Positions 8,174-18,938 of a DNA stretch of 63,210 nucleotides are shown piece by piece. This stretch comes from Candidatus Saccharimonadota bacterium. Lineage in GTDB: Bacteria; Patescibacteriota; Saccharimonadia; Saccharimonadales; UBA4665. Where the stretch lies: positions 1 through 63,210 of the forward strand of contig JAGQNT010000012.1 in the NCBI GenBank assembly GCA_020427965.1. Reading direction: 5' to 3'. How positions within the stretch are numbered: position 1 is the first letter of the stretch; every line of letters starts with the position of its first letter. A program made the translations under genes and the position numbers. The notes under the pieces are model-generated. The model did not search any database. It saw nothing but the letters and a program-made list of their open reading frames with translations, and was not told where the DNA came from.

Positions 8174-9010
8174 CTAGAACGTAGCAGTGGCTACCAAGAC
8201 ATGGGTCATATGGTATGCGCCGGCAGGCGTCAGATTACTAATATTAAAGATGTACGAAATTGTAAAGTCTGTCTGTCCAGTGCTTTTGAGTGACTCGGCG
8301 ATAATGTCTCCATTGGTGTATTGGTATGAGTCGGCCGTATTGTAACCCGTGGCAACTTGGCCGTAACTAAAGCTGTTGTCCGGTACTTGGACGGGATCCG
8401 CGCCAAGCGTGCCACTACAACTACCGGCGCCTGAACCTGGCGCGGTGCCCGGACAAGTGTTGGCTACTAAATTAATACCAAACTGTTCGGTCCCAACCGC
8501 ACTAGCAGTTGGAGTGCCTGGCGTGGCGAAGGTATGGGATCCAGTGCCTGATGTCTTAGGTGGCGTGGCCTCTGTTGTTACCTGATATCCATCTGCCAGA
8601 TATGCTTTGACGGAGAACGTTGCCGTGCCGACATGCGTCTCGGAGGTATCGAGTATGCCAACATCAATAGAAGAGGTATTGACCACGAACTGTAGATATT
8701 CCTCTCGATTAACATTGAATCCAGCTCTGGCCTGATAGTCGGTACCCTGCGGATTACCAACGGTTAGTTCACCAGACGACTGCTTGGCACAGTAGTTACT
8801 TGAACAAGCGTTTAACTCACCGCCATTACCAAAGAATGCTTGGTCGATAGAGTAATTACTTGACGAGGATTGCGCTGCCCACACCACGGCAGGTGGCGCC
8901 AGCCAAACAGAGGCAAGTACCGCAATTACACTGATTATTCTTTTCCACGAAACCATAGTGGTCCTACATATATGTCTTTTTGAAGCAAACCGTTTACGCT
9001 TTTGCGTCAC
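8174..9010 (-). CDS. secreted beta-rich surface protein, paralogue 3 (first gene of surface operon)
   Basis: 278 residues with a signal sequence around residues 20-45 (RIISVIAVLASVWLAPPAVVWA), then a Ser/Thr/Gly-rich exported part with CSSNYCAK and CPGTAPGSGAGSC cysteine pairs. The last 30 residues (ISYIFNISNLTPAGAYHM, then VATATF) define the tail shared by all three paralogues. The reading frame opens with GTG at 9010; TATAAT (9019-9024) ends 8 nt earlier, so it is probably leaderless. An internal ATG (MVSWKRII) is the alternative start. The upstream 45 nt are shared with a divergent gene at 9055. Confidence 0.75.
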   Translation of the reverse strand: MTQKRKRFASKRHICRTTMVSWKRIISVIAVLASVWLAPPAVVWAAQSSSSNYSIDQAFFGNGGELNACSSNYCAKQSSGELTVGNPQGTDYQARAGFNVNREEYLQFVVNTSSIDVGILDTSETHVGTATFSVKAYLADGYQVTTEATPPKTSGTGSHTFATPGTPTASAVGTEQFGINLVANTCPGTAPGSGAGSCSGTLGADPVQVPDNSFSYGQVATGYNTADSYQYTNGDIIAESLKSTGQTDFTISYIFNISNLTPAGAYHMTHVLVATATF

Positions 9011-9054
9011 TAGCTGCTATTATAAACGTAAGCAGATAAAAAATACAGCACCCT

Positions 9055-10053
9055 ATGGAAGAGAAGCCTAAAGACGAGAACTCGGAACCAGAATCAGGTT
9101 CACTGGAAGACCAGACTACCGTTGTTGACCCAACAGGTAGTGCGCCTGCCAGTACTGATTCTGGGGCCACTCCGGCCGGCGACAAGCAACCAGAGATAGC
9201 TAAACCCAAGCGCACCTTCAAGGATCGACTGCTGCATCAGAATATATATTTACTTTTGTTCTTTGTGCTCATATTGTTGTCTGTTGTGTTTTCGGTGGCG
9301 GTCTATTTGCATGGTAAACGAGGTCAGGTCGACAGCAATGGCATATCTTCGCAATCTCTGTCCCCGGATAGTCTGACGCAACTCGCCAATAGCGACGTAA
9401 CTGTCGGCGACCCCAAACAAGTGCTTACTGTTCAGAGTAACGCTATCTTTGCTGGTAGCGTGCTAGTGCAGAAAGACCTAGAAATCGCTGGCAAGCTAAA
9501 GGTTGGCAGCAGCCTGTCGCTGACTGGTATTACAGTAGCCGGGCAGAGTATTTTTGATGATCTACAAGTTACCAAAAACCTGATTGTGGCAGGTGACCTA
9601 TCGGTACAAGGGAAGTTCAATACAAAATCTATCGGAGTTACCGGCGATGCAACTTTTGGTGGCACGGTAACCGCAACAAACATTGTTGCTAATGCGCTGA
9701 ACATTAGCGGTGACCTCAAGCTGACTCACCATATCGTTGCCGGTGGCGCCACACCAACTCGCAGCAACGGAAGCGCCCTGGGTAGTGGTGGCACGAGTTC
9801 GGTTAGTGGCTCTGACACTTCCGGGTCGATTACCATTAACACTGGTGGTAGCGCCGGCGCCGGTTGTTTTATTACTGTTAACTTCCGACAGAAGTTTAAC
9901 TCAACACCACAGGTGATCATTTCACCAGTCGGTTCGGGTGCAGCAGGCCTGAGCTACTACGCCACCCGAACCACGACTAGCTTCAAGGTTTGCACCGCTT
10001 CCAATCCCCCAGACAGCACGACGTTCGGCTTTGATTACATGGTCCTTGAATAG
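9055..10053 (+). CDS. membrane-anchored beta-repeat surface protein
   Basis: 332 residues: an acidic/Pro/Thr-rich N-terminal region of about 60 residues, one membrane helix (about 68-90, IYLLLFFVLILLSVVFSVAV), then an exported region of G/V/S-rich short beta repeats (for example VQKDLEIAGKLKVGSSLSL, KNLIVAGDLSVQG, GVTGDATFGGTVTATN, NALNISGDLKL) resembling a beta-helix or tail-fibre stalk, and a distinct C-terminal domain with CFITVNFRQKF and FDYMVLE. Polarity predicts cytoplasmic N-terminus and outside repeats. It is divergent from the surface operon and probably belongs to the same envelope system. No enzymatic motif is visible. Confidence 0.75.
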   Translation: MEEKPKDENSEPESGSLEDQTTVVDPTGSAPASTDSGATPAGDKQPEIAKPKRTFKDRLLHQNIYLLLFFVLILLSVVFSVAVYLHGKRGQVDSNGISSQSLSPDSLTQLANSDVTVGDPKQVLTVQSNAIFAGSVLVQKDLEIAGKLKVGSSLSLTGITVAGQSIFDDLQVTKNLIVAGDLSVQGKFNTKSIGVTGDATFGGTVTATNIVANALNISGDLKLTHHIVAGGATPTRSNGSALGSGGTSSVSGSDTSGSITINTGGSAGAGCFITVNFRQKFNSTPQVIISPVGSGAAGLSYYATRTTTSFKVCTASNPPDSTTFGFDYMVLE

Positions 10054-10135
10054 CAGTCGGTTACGTAGCATGTTACGTAGCACCACCTCTTTTAATATGC
10101 GTACGAGTTTTGCGAAACTGGGGCTTTTGACGTCG

Positions 10136-10524
10136 CTAGGCGTCGAGTAGGACGGTGGCCTTGTCGGCCTTGACGTGCATAACGCCTCCAGATATGCGGA
10201 TGCGCTTCTCGCCGTTAGGAGCCTGAATCACGAGTTCGCAGGGTTCTACGAGGCTAATAAAGTTATGGTGTTTAGGCAAAATATCAAACGGACCTGTCAA
10301 GGTAACCCCCGACAGACTAAATGCCCGTTCGTCAAAAAAGGTTTTGAATGGTGAATAGACCTTTACGTATAGGACCGGCTTGCCGTCGACCATCTCACCC
10401 TGACTGGCGGTCGCGGCCTCACCTTCTTTCTGGGGAGTTTCTTTGGGTGCTTGTTCGGGTTTGCCGTCATCAGCAGGCGGCTGCGCAACCTGATCCGGGG
10501 CCGGCTTCACGCCCTCGTCGGCCA

Positions 10525-10525
<1 letters not shown>
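10136..10525 (-). CDS. atpC: ATP synthase F1 epsilon subunit, short form
   Basis: Central-stalk subunit of F1. The beta-sandwich part is recognisable: YVKVYSPFKTFFDERAF, LTGPFDILPKHHNFISLV (the family's GxxGIxPxHxP block) and ISGGVMHVKADKATVLLD. Two oddities: about 45 residues of Pro/Glu/Lys-rich extension precede the domain, and the protein ends at residue 129 right after the sandwich, so the C-terminal two-helix domain that inhibits ATP hydrolysis is missing. The start codon overlaps the atpD stop, placing it last in the operon. Identity is strong from position plus motifs. Confidence 0.9.
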
Positions 10526-12686
<2,161 letters not shown>

Positions 12687-12687
12687 A

Positions 12688-14124
12688 TTATTTCTTTAAC
12701 TCCACTTGACTGGCCTGCAGGAGCGCCAGCTTGACCTGGTCGTACTCACTGTCATCGATATCGCGCGACTTGCCTGCCGTCTGTTCCTGAGCGGCCTGCT
12801 TGAGCTTTTTGATGTCAATAACTGTGTTTTCGTCGGCATTCAGAATAATGTCGAACATCAGCGTTTGTGCCAAGAAATTGTATGTCTCATCAGGCGCTTG
12901 ATTCATGAGCTCGTAGACCTGTTTACCCTTTGTCAGATCACGCTGAGCCTCCAGGGCCAATTCAGAACCGAAGTGGGCAAACTCCATAGCTTGGCGATAG
13001 CGATTGAGTAGTCCAGTCACTTGGCCTGCAATTTCTTTTTGGCGCTTGTTCTGGCCAACACCACCGATACGAGTAACGCTAAGGCCGGTATTGACCGCAG
13101 GTCGCATGGTATCACGGAAGATACTCATATCGAGCACCCATTGCCCGTCAGTAATCGACATGACGTTGGTTGGCAGATATTCAGTAATATCGCCACCGGC
13201 TGCAAAGACAATCGGTAACGCTGTCAGTGTCTTGTGGTTATTCTTGGTTTTGCCGGCACGCTCCAGCAAGCTTGAGTGGGCGTAGAACATGTCACCAGGA
13301 TAGCTATCGCGACCGGGACTAACACCGGCGAGCAGCGAAATTTCTCGATATGAGTAGGCGTGGCTGGTTAAGTCGTCGTAAATAATCAGCGCGTCTTGGT
13401 TGCATTCGTGCCACAGATATTCGGCAATGGCAGCACCGACATACGGTGCCAGGTAGCTCATGACTAACGAATCAAAAATGGTACTCACCACGACAATGGC
13501 TGATTTCATAGCATCGTTATCATTCAGGCGAGTCAGTAGCGCGTCGACGTCACTACGACGCTTGGCGATCAGCACGTACACCACAATCACGTCAGTGTCC
13601 TTCTGACTTAAAGCCATCTGCATGGCCAGCGTCGTTTTGCCTGACTTACCGTCGCCCAAGAGTGCCATACGCTGACCCCGCACGATTGGGAACAACTCGT
13701 CTAGCACCATCAGCCCTGTCTCTAGCTGCAAATCCAGGGCTTCACGCTCGAACAACATTGGTGCATCGTGAAAGACGGTCCCGACACCGTCGGCAGCAAT
13801 TGGACCTTTGCCATCCAGCGGCTCACCGCTGACAGAGATAACCCGGCCAATAAAATCTTTGCCGACTTTCGTAACCAACTCGTGGTGCTGCACCACAACG
13901 GTCATGCCGGGCGTTAGATCAGTCGTACCCATATGCAACACGACTACAAAATCCTCGTAAACATGGTGCACAAGACCTTTGGTACCGTCTTCGAACATAA
14001 CGAGGGCGTGGACATTAACTGGGTGTAGACCCGATATTTTGATCAGGAACTTATCGACACCAACGATCTCGCCAACTGGCTGACCTTTGGCAACCAGGCG
14101 ATCAAAGTGGCTATTGTCACTCAT
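12688..14124 (-). CDS. atpA: ATP synthase F1 alpha subunit
   Basis: Non-catalytic nucleotide-binding subunit. The Walker A reads GDGKSGKTT (usually GDRQTGKT), followed by [64 protein letters not shown] and [14 protein letters not shown] with the arginine finger in SVTRIGG. At 478 residues it lacks part of the usual N- and C-termini (about 510). It overlaps atpH by 4 nt and is followed by atpG after one base. Confidence 0.96.
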   Translation of the reverse strand: MSDNSHFDRLVAKGQPVGEIVGVDKFLIKISGLHPVNVHALVMFEDGTKGLVHHVYEDFVVVLHMGTTDLTPGMTVVVQHHELVTKVGKDFIGRVISVSGEPLDGKGPIAADGVGTVFHDAPMLFEREALDLQLETGLMVLDELFPIVRGQRMALLGDGKSGKTTLAMQMALSQKDTDVIVVYVLIAKRRSDVDALLTRLNDNDAMKSAIVVVSTIFDSLVMSYLAPYVGAAIAEYLWHECNQDALIIYDDLTSHAYSYREISLLAGVSPGRDSYPGDMFYAHSSLLERAGKTKNNHKTLTALPIVFAAGGDITEYLPTNVMSITDGQWVLDMSIFRDTMRPAVNTGLSVTRIGGVGQNKRQKEIAGQVTGLLNRYRQAMEFAHFGSELALEAQRDLTKGKQVYELMNQAPDETYNFLAQTLMFDIILNADENTVIDIKKLKQAAQEQTAGKSRDIDDSEYDQVKLALLQASQVELKK

Positions 14125-14708
14125 GTAGCTTGGCCTCCATCAGACTGAACGGGTATCGCCGTAGCTTCAGTGGTTGGTGTTGGTGTTGGTGCCGCTACCT
14201 GTGCTGGTTGCTGTCTGTGCTTCTCGAGCTGTTGGATCAGGATGTCTCGATGTTTCACAAAACTGGCTCGCAGACTCAAATCGAACTGCTTGTTGGTAGT
14301 ACGGAGCATGGCACCGGCCGCAATATTGGGTTGCAGGCCAATCTGCACTAACGCATGCGGGTGAATATTTTCTCGAATCCACGTGACTAAATTGGCCGCA
14401 AAAGCAGACGATGGATCAGCGCTTAGGCCAACGTGCAGCTGAGGTGCCCTTTTACTGAGGTAATTCAGGCCAGTCATGGCCGTTTCGTGGTCGGGTCGAT
14501 GCATCAGGTTTAGATTGTTAAGCTTGGCAAACTCCTCCAGCATACGACTGGTTTTGGGGAGTCGTAGTTGGTCAGCGGGCGTGTGTCGGAGCGCGGCTTG
14601 GTGTAAGTAATCTTGCAGATTCTCTAGCTCGCGTCGCAATCGAAGAATATCCGCTTGGCCGGTCAACACTGGTGGCAGAGACAGTTGCGGCGCCTGCTCA
14701 TGCTCCAC
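14121..14708 (-). CDS. atpH: ATP synthase delta subunit (divergent)
   Basis: Peripheral-stalk subunit joining F1 to subunit b. The C-terminal segment [25 protein letters not shown] follows the delta/OSCP pattern in which a strand-turn region ends with D-x-S-(I/L). The N-terminal helical half ([19 protein letters not shown]) is divergent and the last 30 residues form a Pro/Thr/Ala tail not usual for the family. The gene overlaps atpF by 11 nt and atpA by 4 nt, and lies exactly where atpH is expected, which carries much of the weight. Confidence 0.85.
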   Translation of the reverse strand: MEHEQAPQLSLPPVLTGQADILRLRRELENLQDYLHQAALRHTPADQLRLPKTSRMLEEFAKLNNLNLMHRPDHETAMTGLNYLSKRAPQLHVGLSADPSSAFAANLVTWIRENIHPHALVQIGLQPNIAAGAMLRTTNKQFDLSLRASFVKHRDILIQQLEKHRQQPAQVAAPTPTPTTEATAIPVQSDGGQAT

Positions 14709-15321
14709 TGTTAATATCCTCGATTATAGCCTGCTTGTTGACTTCCATTTCACTCAGGATGAATTCCAACTGGTCGGACAGGTCAATCTGATCACCGACC
14801 GCCTGCAACACGTAGTGGTTGATAACATCTGCCATGTTTTGTTCGAAATGCTGGACAGCTCGAGCTTTTTCTTCGTTGATTTCTTTCTTGAGCTCTTCAC
14901 CAAGCAAGCGCCGCTGTTCGTCAATTGCAGTGTTGGTCTTTTCGATAGATTCAATGGCTAACTGTTTGGCATCCATAATGGATTGCTCGTACTTGGCAAA
15001 CTCCTCCTGGAGTTTTTTGGTGATCTCTGCCTTCATGTACTCATTCAGTTGTGAGGTAGTCAAACGTAAGTCCTGCTGCAAGAACATGGCATTTTCACCG
15101 ATGATCTTCTCAAAGTGAAGACGGCCACGGTTACGTAGCTCTTCGCGAAAACGGTCGTTAAAGATGTGGTCAACGTCTTCTTCTGCACCCTTCTGCAGCG
15201 ACTCGACTAGGTTTGCCTTGCTTCCCACGCCGGGTCGCCCTAGCCGAATGGCAACCCAAATAAAACCAAGGCCGGCCGCGGCCAAACAGCTCAGCGCTAC
15301 TGCAAGCCACCAAATTGTCAT
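14698..15321 (-). CDS. atpF: ATP synthase Fo subunit b
   Basis: Peripheral-stalk dimer subunit. One N-terminal membrane helix (IWWLAVALSCLAAAGLGFIWVAI, residues 3-25) is followed by a long charged coiled coil (residues about 40-190, rich in K/E/Q/A with heptad spacing), the standard b layout. It is the first gene of the F1 operon and the only Fo subunit visible: a and c are not upstream, where a foldback and an unrelated exported protein gene lie instead. The start at 15321 is preceded by GAGGTGGG 9 nt upstream, an acceptable ribosome site. Confidence 0.88.
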   Translation of the reverse strand: MTIWWLAVALSCLAAAGLGFIWVAIRLGRPGVGSKANLVESLQKGAEEDVDHIFNDRFREELRNRGRLHFEKIIGENAMFLQQDLRLTTSQLNEYMKAEITKKLQEEFAKYEQSIMDAKQLAIESIEKTNTAIDEQRRLLGEELKKEINEEKARAVQHFEQNMADVINHYVLQAVGDQIDLSDQLEFILSEMEVNKQAIIEDINSGA

Positions 15322-15362
15322 GTTATGTATCCCACCTCTGTTTCATCCCGTCTATTCTGTCG

Positions 15363-15430
15363 GCATTTCACAAAATCAGTGCAATCCGGATACGGTGTAT
15401 CCAACCCGGACAGCGCTCCTTTGTGAAAGT
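15363..15430. repeat. 68-bp foldback between atpF and the upstream membrane-protein gene
   Basis: ATTTCACAAAA at the left pairs with TTTGTGAAAGT at the right, and ATCCGG (15384-15389) with CCGGA (15406-15410), inside which GGATAC/GTATCC (15387-15400) forms a further small stem. It starts directly after the stop of the 288-aa gene. It may be a terminator without a U-tract separating that gene from the ATP synthase operon. Confidence 0.6.
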
Positions 15431-15431
15431 G

Positions 15432-16298
15432 CTAAAGCTTTAGTAGTAAATATACCCCAAAAACGCCCAAAACGAAAATAATTACACTACTCAGCACCAC
15501 CTGGAAAAGACCACGCATGATCGATACCTTGGCGAGCGGGTTACGACCGATGGACACGATAGCGCTACGCACGCCGCCAATCAGTACAAAACCACCAATG
15601 GCAGTCGTGAGCATCAAGATAAGTAGACTGATATAAACCCTGACTGGCTGCACCTCTTTGCCAGCAACACCGTTACTGATGCTCTGGAGAAAGGTAGCGA
15701 TACCCCAGACAGGACCATTTGATTGCAGCGGATTATGTGAAATGCCGATGTCTACCTTGATGCGACCAATCGAAACGTCTAGTTTTTTACCACTGTTATC
15801 CTTCAGTGTGGCGGTACTCTCAACATTAGTGGTACCGTCAAAGGCCGTAACTGCCTTACCTAAGACGACCTCCTGGCTGTCTCCAGTCTTCATGCCAACC
15901 CCATCAAGCGCTGAAATAGTGATGAGGTCACCCTCCTTAATCGCACCATTCTGGTTGCTGACCAGTACTGGATATCGACCATAGGTAGCAATAAACACTT
16001 GCCGCTTCGAAGAATCGCCTGTCAGTGTCAACGCGGCATCGTTAGCCGCAACGACGACACCGTGCATCTCTTTTGATTCATCGGCCTTTAGCGCGGCGAC
16101 TTTAGTTGAGTCTTTGGGGTCAAGCCGAACAATCATACCTTTTTGCACGACCGAAGAAGTGCCGTATGTTTGCGTTACGGATTGCGTGCTGTCTTGGGTT
16201 TTACTGTCGGCGGCTAGCACGGTCGTGGCTGGACTGGTCATGACCAAGACGAGCGCGAAGAAACTGGCTAGACGTCGAAACGGTTTGTGTTTGAGCAT
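15432..16298 (-). CDS. exported protein with C-terminal two-helix membrane hairpin
   Basis: 288 residues: signal peptide (FFALVLVMTSPATTVLA, cleavage near ADSK), an exported beta-rich domain with YPVLVSNQNGAIKEGDLITI and ALDGVGMKTGD, then two membrane helices (about 222-246 and 265-287) joined by a short polar loop GRNPLAK. The exported part resembles a domain common in CPR surface proteins (GDxxxxSxxxGxxMK). The hairpin with an R-N-P loop recalls ATP synthase subunit c, but no acidic residue stands in the second helix where c carries its proton-binding carboxylate. It lies just upstream of atpF. Function unknown; c-likeness is a hypothesis only. Confidence 0.75.
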   Translation of the reverse strand: MLKHKPFRRLASFFALVLVMTSPATTVLAADSKTQDSTQSVTQTYGTSSVVQKGMIVRLDPKDSTKVAALKADESKEMHGVVVAANDAALTLTGDSSKRQVFIATYGRYPVLVSNQNGAIKEGDLITISALDGVGMKTGDSQEVVLGKAVTAFDGTTNVESTATLKDNSGKKLDVSIGRIKVDIGISHNPLQSNGPVWGIATFLQSISNGVAGKEVQPVRVYISLLILMLTTAIGGFVLIGGVRSAIVSIGRNPLAKVSIMRGLFQVVLSSVIIFVLGVFGVYLLLKL

Positions 16299-16328
16299 CC
16301 TGCAGATAAGTATAACCGCTTTGGGCGC

Positions 16329-17474
16329 TTAGGCAAGAAGTTGTACCAAAGCGTCAACCACCATCGAGACCGCTTCTTTGCTGGTAGGCCGGCCCATCGT
16401 GAAGCGCAGCGAGCTCCGAGCCGCGACATCATCCAAGCCAATTGCCTTTAGCACGTGAGATGGCTCATCGCTACTGGCGCTACAAGCCGAGCCGGCAGCG
16501 GCCAGAATATTTACCTGCTCCAGTTGTAGTAACAGTCGTTCATTATCCTGACCGGGAAAGGTCAGATGTATGTTGTTGGGCAGGCGTGTATCCTTGGTGC
16601 CGTTGACCTCGACTGTCGAAAGTCGTGCAGCCACATCAGCGAAAAATTGTCGTTGGAGCGTCTGTAGACGCTTAGTTTCGTCTTGCCTCATGACTTGCGT
16701 AGACTCTAGCGCTGCGGCAAAACCTACCGCGGCTGCCACATTTTCAGTACCGCTTCGAAGACCGTGCTCCTGGCCGCCACCATACACGAGTGGCTCTAGT
16801 TTCAGCCCAGCTTTTATGAATAACGCGCCACTTTGTTTTGGTCCGTAGATTTTACCGCCATTGAGCGTCAGCAAATCGACACCCAACCGTGCCACATGCA
16901 AATCCAAATAATTGGCTGCTTGGGCGGCATCGGTGTGAAATAACAGTGGTGTTTGGTTGTCTTTTTGGCGCCGATCAGCCCGAATTGTATCCAGTAGATT
17001 GGCGATTTTGCGCAGCGGCTGCACCGTACCGATTTCGTTATTGGCGTACATGACACTGACGAGCACGGTGTTGTCATCAATCAAAGCCTCGAGTTTTTGG
17101 AGGTCAATCAGCCCATTTGGTGTGACCGGTGCCGGTTTGGAGTCGTATAGCTGGGCAGGCGCCAGAACGGATTCGTGCTCAACCGCGCTCACTACTAGGT
17201 TCTTGTCCGGATAGCGCCGCATTACCCCGTGGATAGCCAGGTTATTGGCTTCGCTGCCACCAGCGGTAAATGTAACTTCGACTGGGCGTACTCCCAGTAC
17301 TTTCGCCACTTGCTGACGAGCCACATTGAGTGCATCGCGGCTTTTTTTAGCCGCCAAGTAGGTAGCTGACGGATTATAAAACACCTCAGAAAAATACGGC
17401 TGCATTGCCGTAAGCACATCGTCCGCCATTGGCGTGGCGGCCGCGTAATCCATATAAACCTCTGTCTGGGCCAT
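16329..17474 (-). CDS. cysteine desulfurase (NifS/IscS family)
   Basis: PLP enzyme releasing sulfur from cysteine for tRNA thiolation and Fe-S clusters. Motifs in order: YMDYAAATPM at the start, TAGGSEANNLAIHG, SAVEHESVLAP with the PLP-stacking histidine, FHTDAAQAANYLDL, LNGGKIYGPKQSGALF with the Schiff-base lysine (usual SxHK, here NGGK), RSGTENVAA, and the mobile catalytic cysteine in AAGSACSASS. 381 residues, normal length. No iscU or other partner is adjacent, so the likely client in this window is MnmA at 2.6 kb. TAGACT ends 6 nt before the ATG: predicted leaderless. Confidence 0.95.
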   Translation of the reverse strand: MAQTEVYMDYAAATPMADDVLTAMQPYFSEVFYNPSATYLAAKKSRDALNVARQQVAKVLGVRPVEVTFTAGGSEANNLAIHGVMRRYPDKNLVVSAVEHESVLAPAQLYDSKPAPVTPNGLIDLQKLEALIDDNTVLVSVMYANNEIGTVQPLRKIANLLDTIRADRRQKDNQTPLLFHTDAAQAANYLDLHVARLGVDLLTLNGGKIYGPKQSGALFIKAGLKLEPLVYGGGQEHGLRSGTENVAAAVGFAAALESTQVMRQDETKRLQTLQRQFFADVAARLSTVEVNGTKDTRLPNNIHLTFPGQDNERLLLQLEQVNILAAAGSACSASSDEPSHVLKAIGLDDVAARSSLRFTMGRPTSKEAVSMVVDALVQLLA

Positions 17475-17494
17475 ACGCTTAGTCTATACGAATC

Positions 17495-17869
17495 TTAGGC
17501 GGCAGCCAGGCGCTGCAATTCGTGGCTGGCGCGTTGGTAGTAGATGTGAGTCGCGCGACGGAAGTTTCGCTCCTCTTGTGGTGACAGTGCCTGATACGCA
17601 TGTACCCCTTGAGATTTCAGGATGGCATTTGGCCGAATATCGTAGCGCGTAGTCATGGCTTGATGCTGACCGTTTTGGTCGTACCACTCCTCGTGCCAAA
17701 CCCACGTGTGTGGATCCAGGCAGAAAAACTCACGTCGCACACCCTGGGGGGTCGAACCAAAAACCGTGCCGCCAACCCGTGCGAGGTGACGGAGGATTGA
17801 ACGACGAGCGTTTGCCCGACGCTGGTCATCCGAGCGTCCAATGATACCTTTTAATAATTTGCGGGTCAT
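17495..17869 (-). CDS. conserved-looking small basic protein, unknown
   Basis: Not recognised. 124 residues, basic, with a mixed alpha/beta composition: RRANARRSILRHLARVGGTV, then an aromatic-rich middle (FFCLDPHTWVWHEEWYDQNG) and a helical C-terminus (LSPQEERNFRRATHIYYQRA). No signal or membrane helix, so cytoplasmic. It abuts the 61-residue gene upstream (stop and start adjacent) and is followed after 20 nt by the desulfurase start, suggesting co-transcription with tatD. The reading frame has no competitor of equal quality in the interval. Confidence 0.65.
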   Translation of the reverse strand: MTRKLLKGIIGRSDDQRRANARRSILRHLARVGGTVFGSTPQGVRREFFCLDPHTWVWHEEWYDQNGQHQAMTTRYDIRPNAILKSQGVHAYQALSPQEERNFRRATHIYYQRASHELQRLAAA

Positions 17870-18055
17870 TTAGGCAGCCCTCTGCTCGGTTTGTTCAGCC
17901 ACTGGGGTGGGCTCGACTGGCATTGGGCCCAGCAGTCGCATGGCCTCTTCCAGGTCAGCTTGTAGGGCGAGTGCCTCTTGGGGTACCAAACCGCCACTAA
18001 GCTCGGATGAAACACCCTCTCTACTGGTTCCAGGAATAACTTTGAATTGTGGCAT
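17870..18055 (-). CDS. small protein between tatD and the 124-aa gene
   Basis: 61 residues, not recognised: MPQFKVIPGTSREG, then a helix-forming acidic part (EALALQADLEEAMRLLG) and a Pro/Glu-rich end. It fits exactly between tatD (stop at 18068) and the 124-aa gene (start at 17869). A longer frame-shifted ORF on the same strand covers the interval but starts inside tatD and is less protein-like. Moderate confidence that it is expressed. Confidence 0.5.
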   Translation of the reverse strand: MPQFKVIPGTSREGVSSELSGGLVPQEALALQADLEEAMRLLGPMPVEPTPVAEQTEQRAA

Positions 18056-18067
18056 ACACTCGTTTGC

Positions 18068-18880
18068 TTATACGTTAAATAGCTTTTTGGCATTGGCGGT
18101 GGTCGCTGCGGCAAGCGCTTCTAGCGGCTCTTGGCGTAGTTCGGCCAAAAAGGCTGCGACCTCCCGTGTGTGTTTTGGCTCGTTTACCTTACCACGGAAA
18201 GGCACTGGCGTCAAGAACGGCGCATCGGTTTCTAACAGGAGTAAGTGTTGTGGAATTGTGCGGTACATCACACGTTTTTCTTCTTCTTTCGCAAAGGTGG
18301 CTATACCGTTTACGCCAATGAAAAGTCCGTATTCGGTGGCTTTTTGCATGTTTTCGACGCTATCAGTAAAACTATGCAAGACGCCCCTGATACCCTGATA
18401 GGACTCAAAAATTGGCCAAAAGTCGTCAAAAGCCTCTCGAACGTGAAATATCAGAGGTAGATCATGTTTCAGAGCCAGTTCAAGCTGGAATTTTAATACT
18501 GCAATTTGGGCCTCACGAGGGCTGTGTTCGTAGAAATAGTCCAGACCGCATTCACCCACTGCTACGACCTTTGGACGGCTCACAAGGCCTGCAAACGCGT
18601 CTAGCGCCTCTTTTTGGCCCGCATACCGCTGTGCTTCGTGGGGATGGAGGCCAATTGACGCATACAGTCCACCCCTGTTCTGCACCTGTTTGATGGCTAG
18701 TTTACTGTCTTCTAAATCGCAACCAACGCAGATCATCTGTTGTACTTTGTTATCCTGGGCGCTTTTGACGACCTGATCCAGGCTCAGTTCGGGCTTTTTG
18801 GCCCACAATTCTCTGGTCGAGCGCTCGCCTTCGCTTAGGCCTACCGATTGAATATGGCAGTGGGTATCAAACAAATCCAT
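18068..18880 (-). CDS. tatD: TatD-family metal-dependent DNase
   Basis: Cytoplasmic TIM-barrel hydrolase implicated in DNA degradation and 3'-end trimming. Metal ligands: DTHCH at residues 5-9, GECGLDY with the bridging glutamate, IFHVREAF, LHSFTDS, and ETDAPFLTPVPFRGKVNEP near residue 210. 270 residues, typical length. Extended -10 TGCTACACT ends 7 nt before the ATG, so leaderless. Divergent from the gene at 18939, with only about 58 nt between the two starts. Confidence 0.94.
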   Translation of the reverse strand: MDLFDTHCHIQSVGLSEGERSTRELWAKKPELSLDQVVKSAQDNKVQQMICVGCDLEDSKLAIKQVQNRGGLYASIGLHPHEAQRYAGQKEALDAFAGLVSRPKVVAVGECGLDYFYEHSPREAQIAVLKFQLELALKHDLPLIFHVREAFDDFWPIFESYQGIRGVLHSFTDSVENMQKATEYGLFIGVNGIATFAKEEEKRVMYRTIPQHLLLLETDAPFLTPVPFRGKVNEPKHTREVAAFLAELRQEPLEALAAATTANAKKLFNV

Positions 18881-18900
18881 GAAGATAAGTGTAGCACCTC

Positions 18901-18929
18901 TTGTGAGTGTATTGACTATATCCTATAAT
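18901..18929 (+). promoter_or_regulatory. promoter with TATAAT 9 nt before the start codon
   Basis: TTGTGA at 18901-18906, 17-nt spacer, perfect TATAAT at 18924-18929. The expected +1 near 18936 leaves at most 3 nt of leader before the ATG at 18939. Confidence 0.65.
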
Positions 18930-18938
18930 CATTACAAA

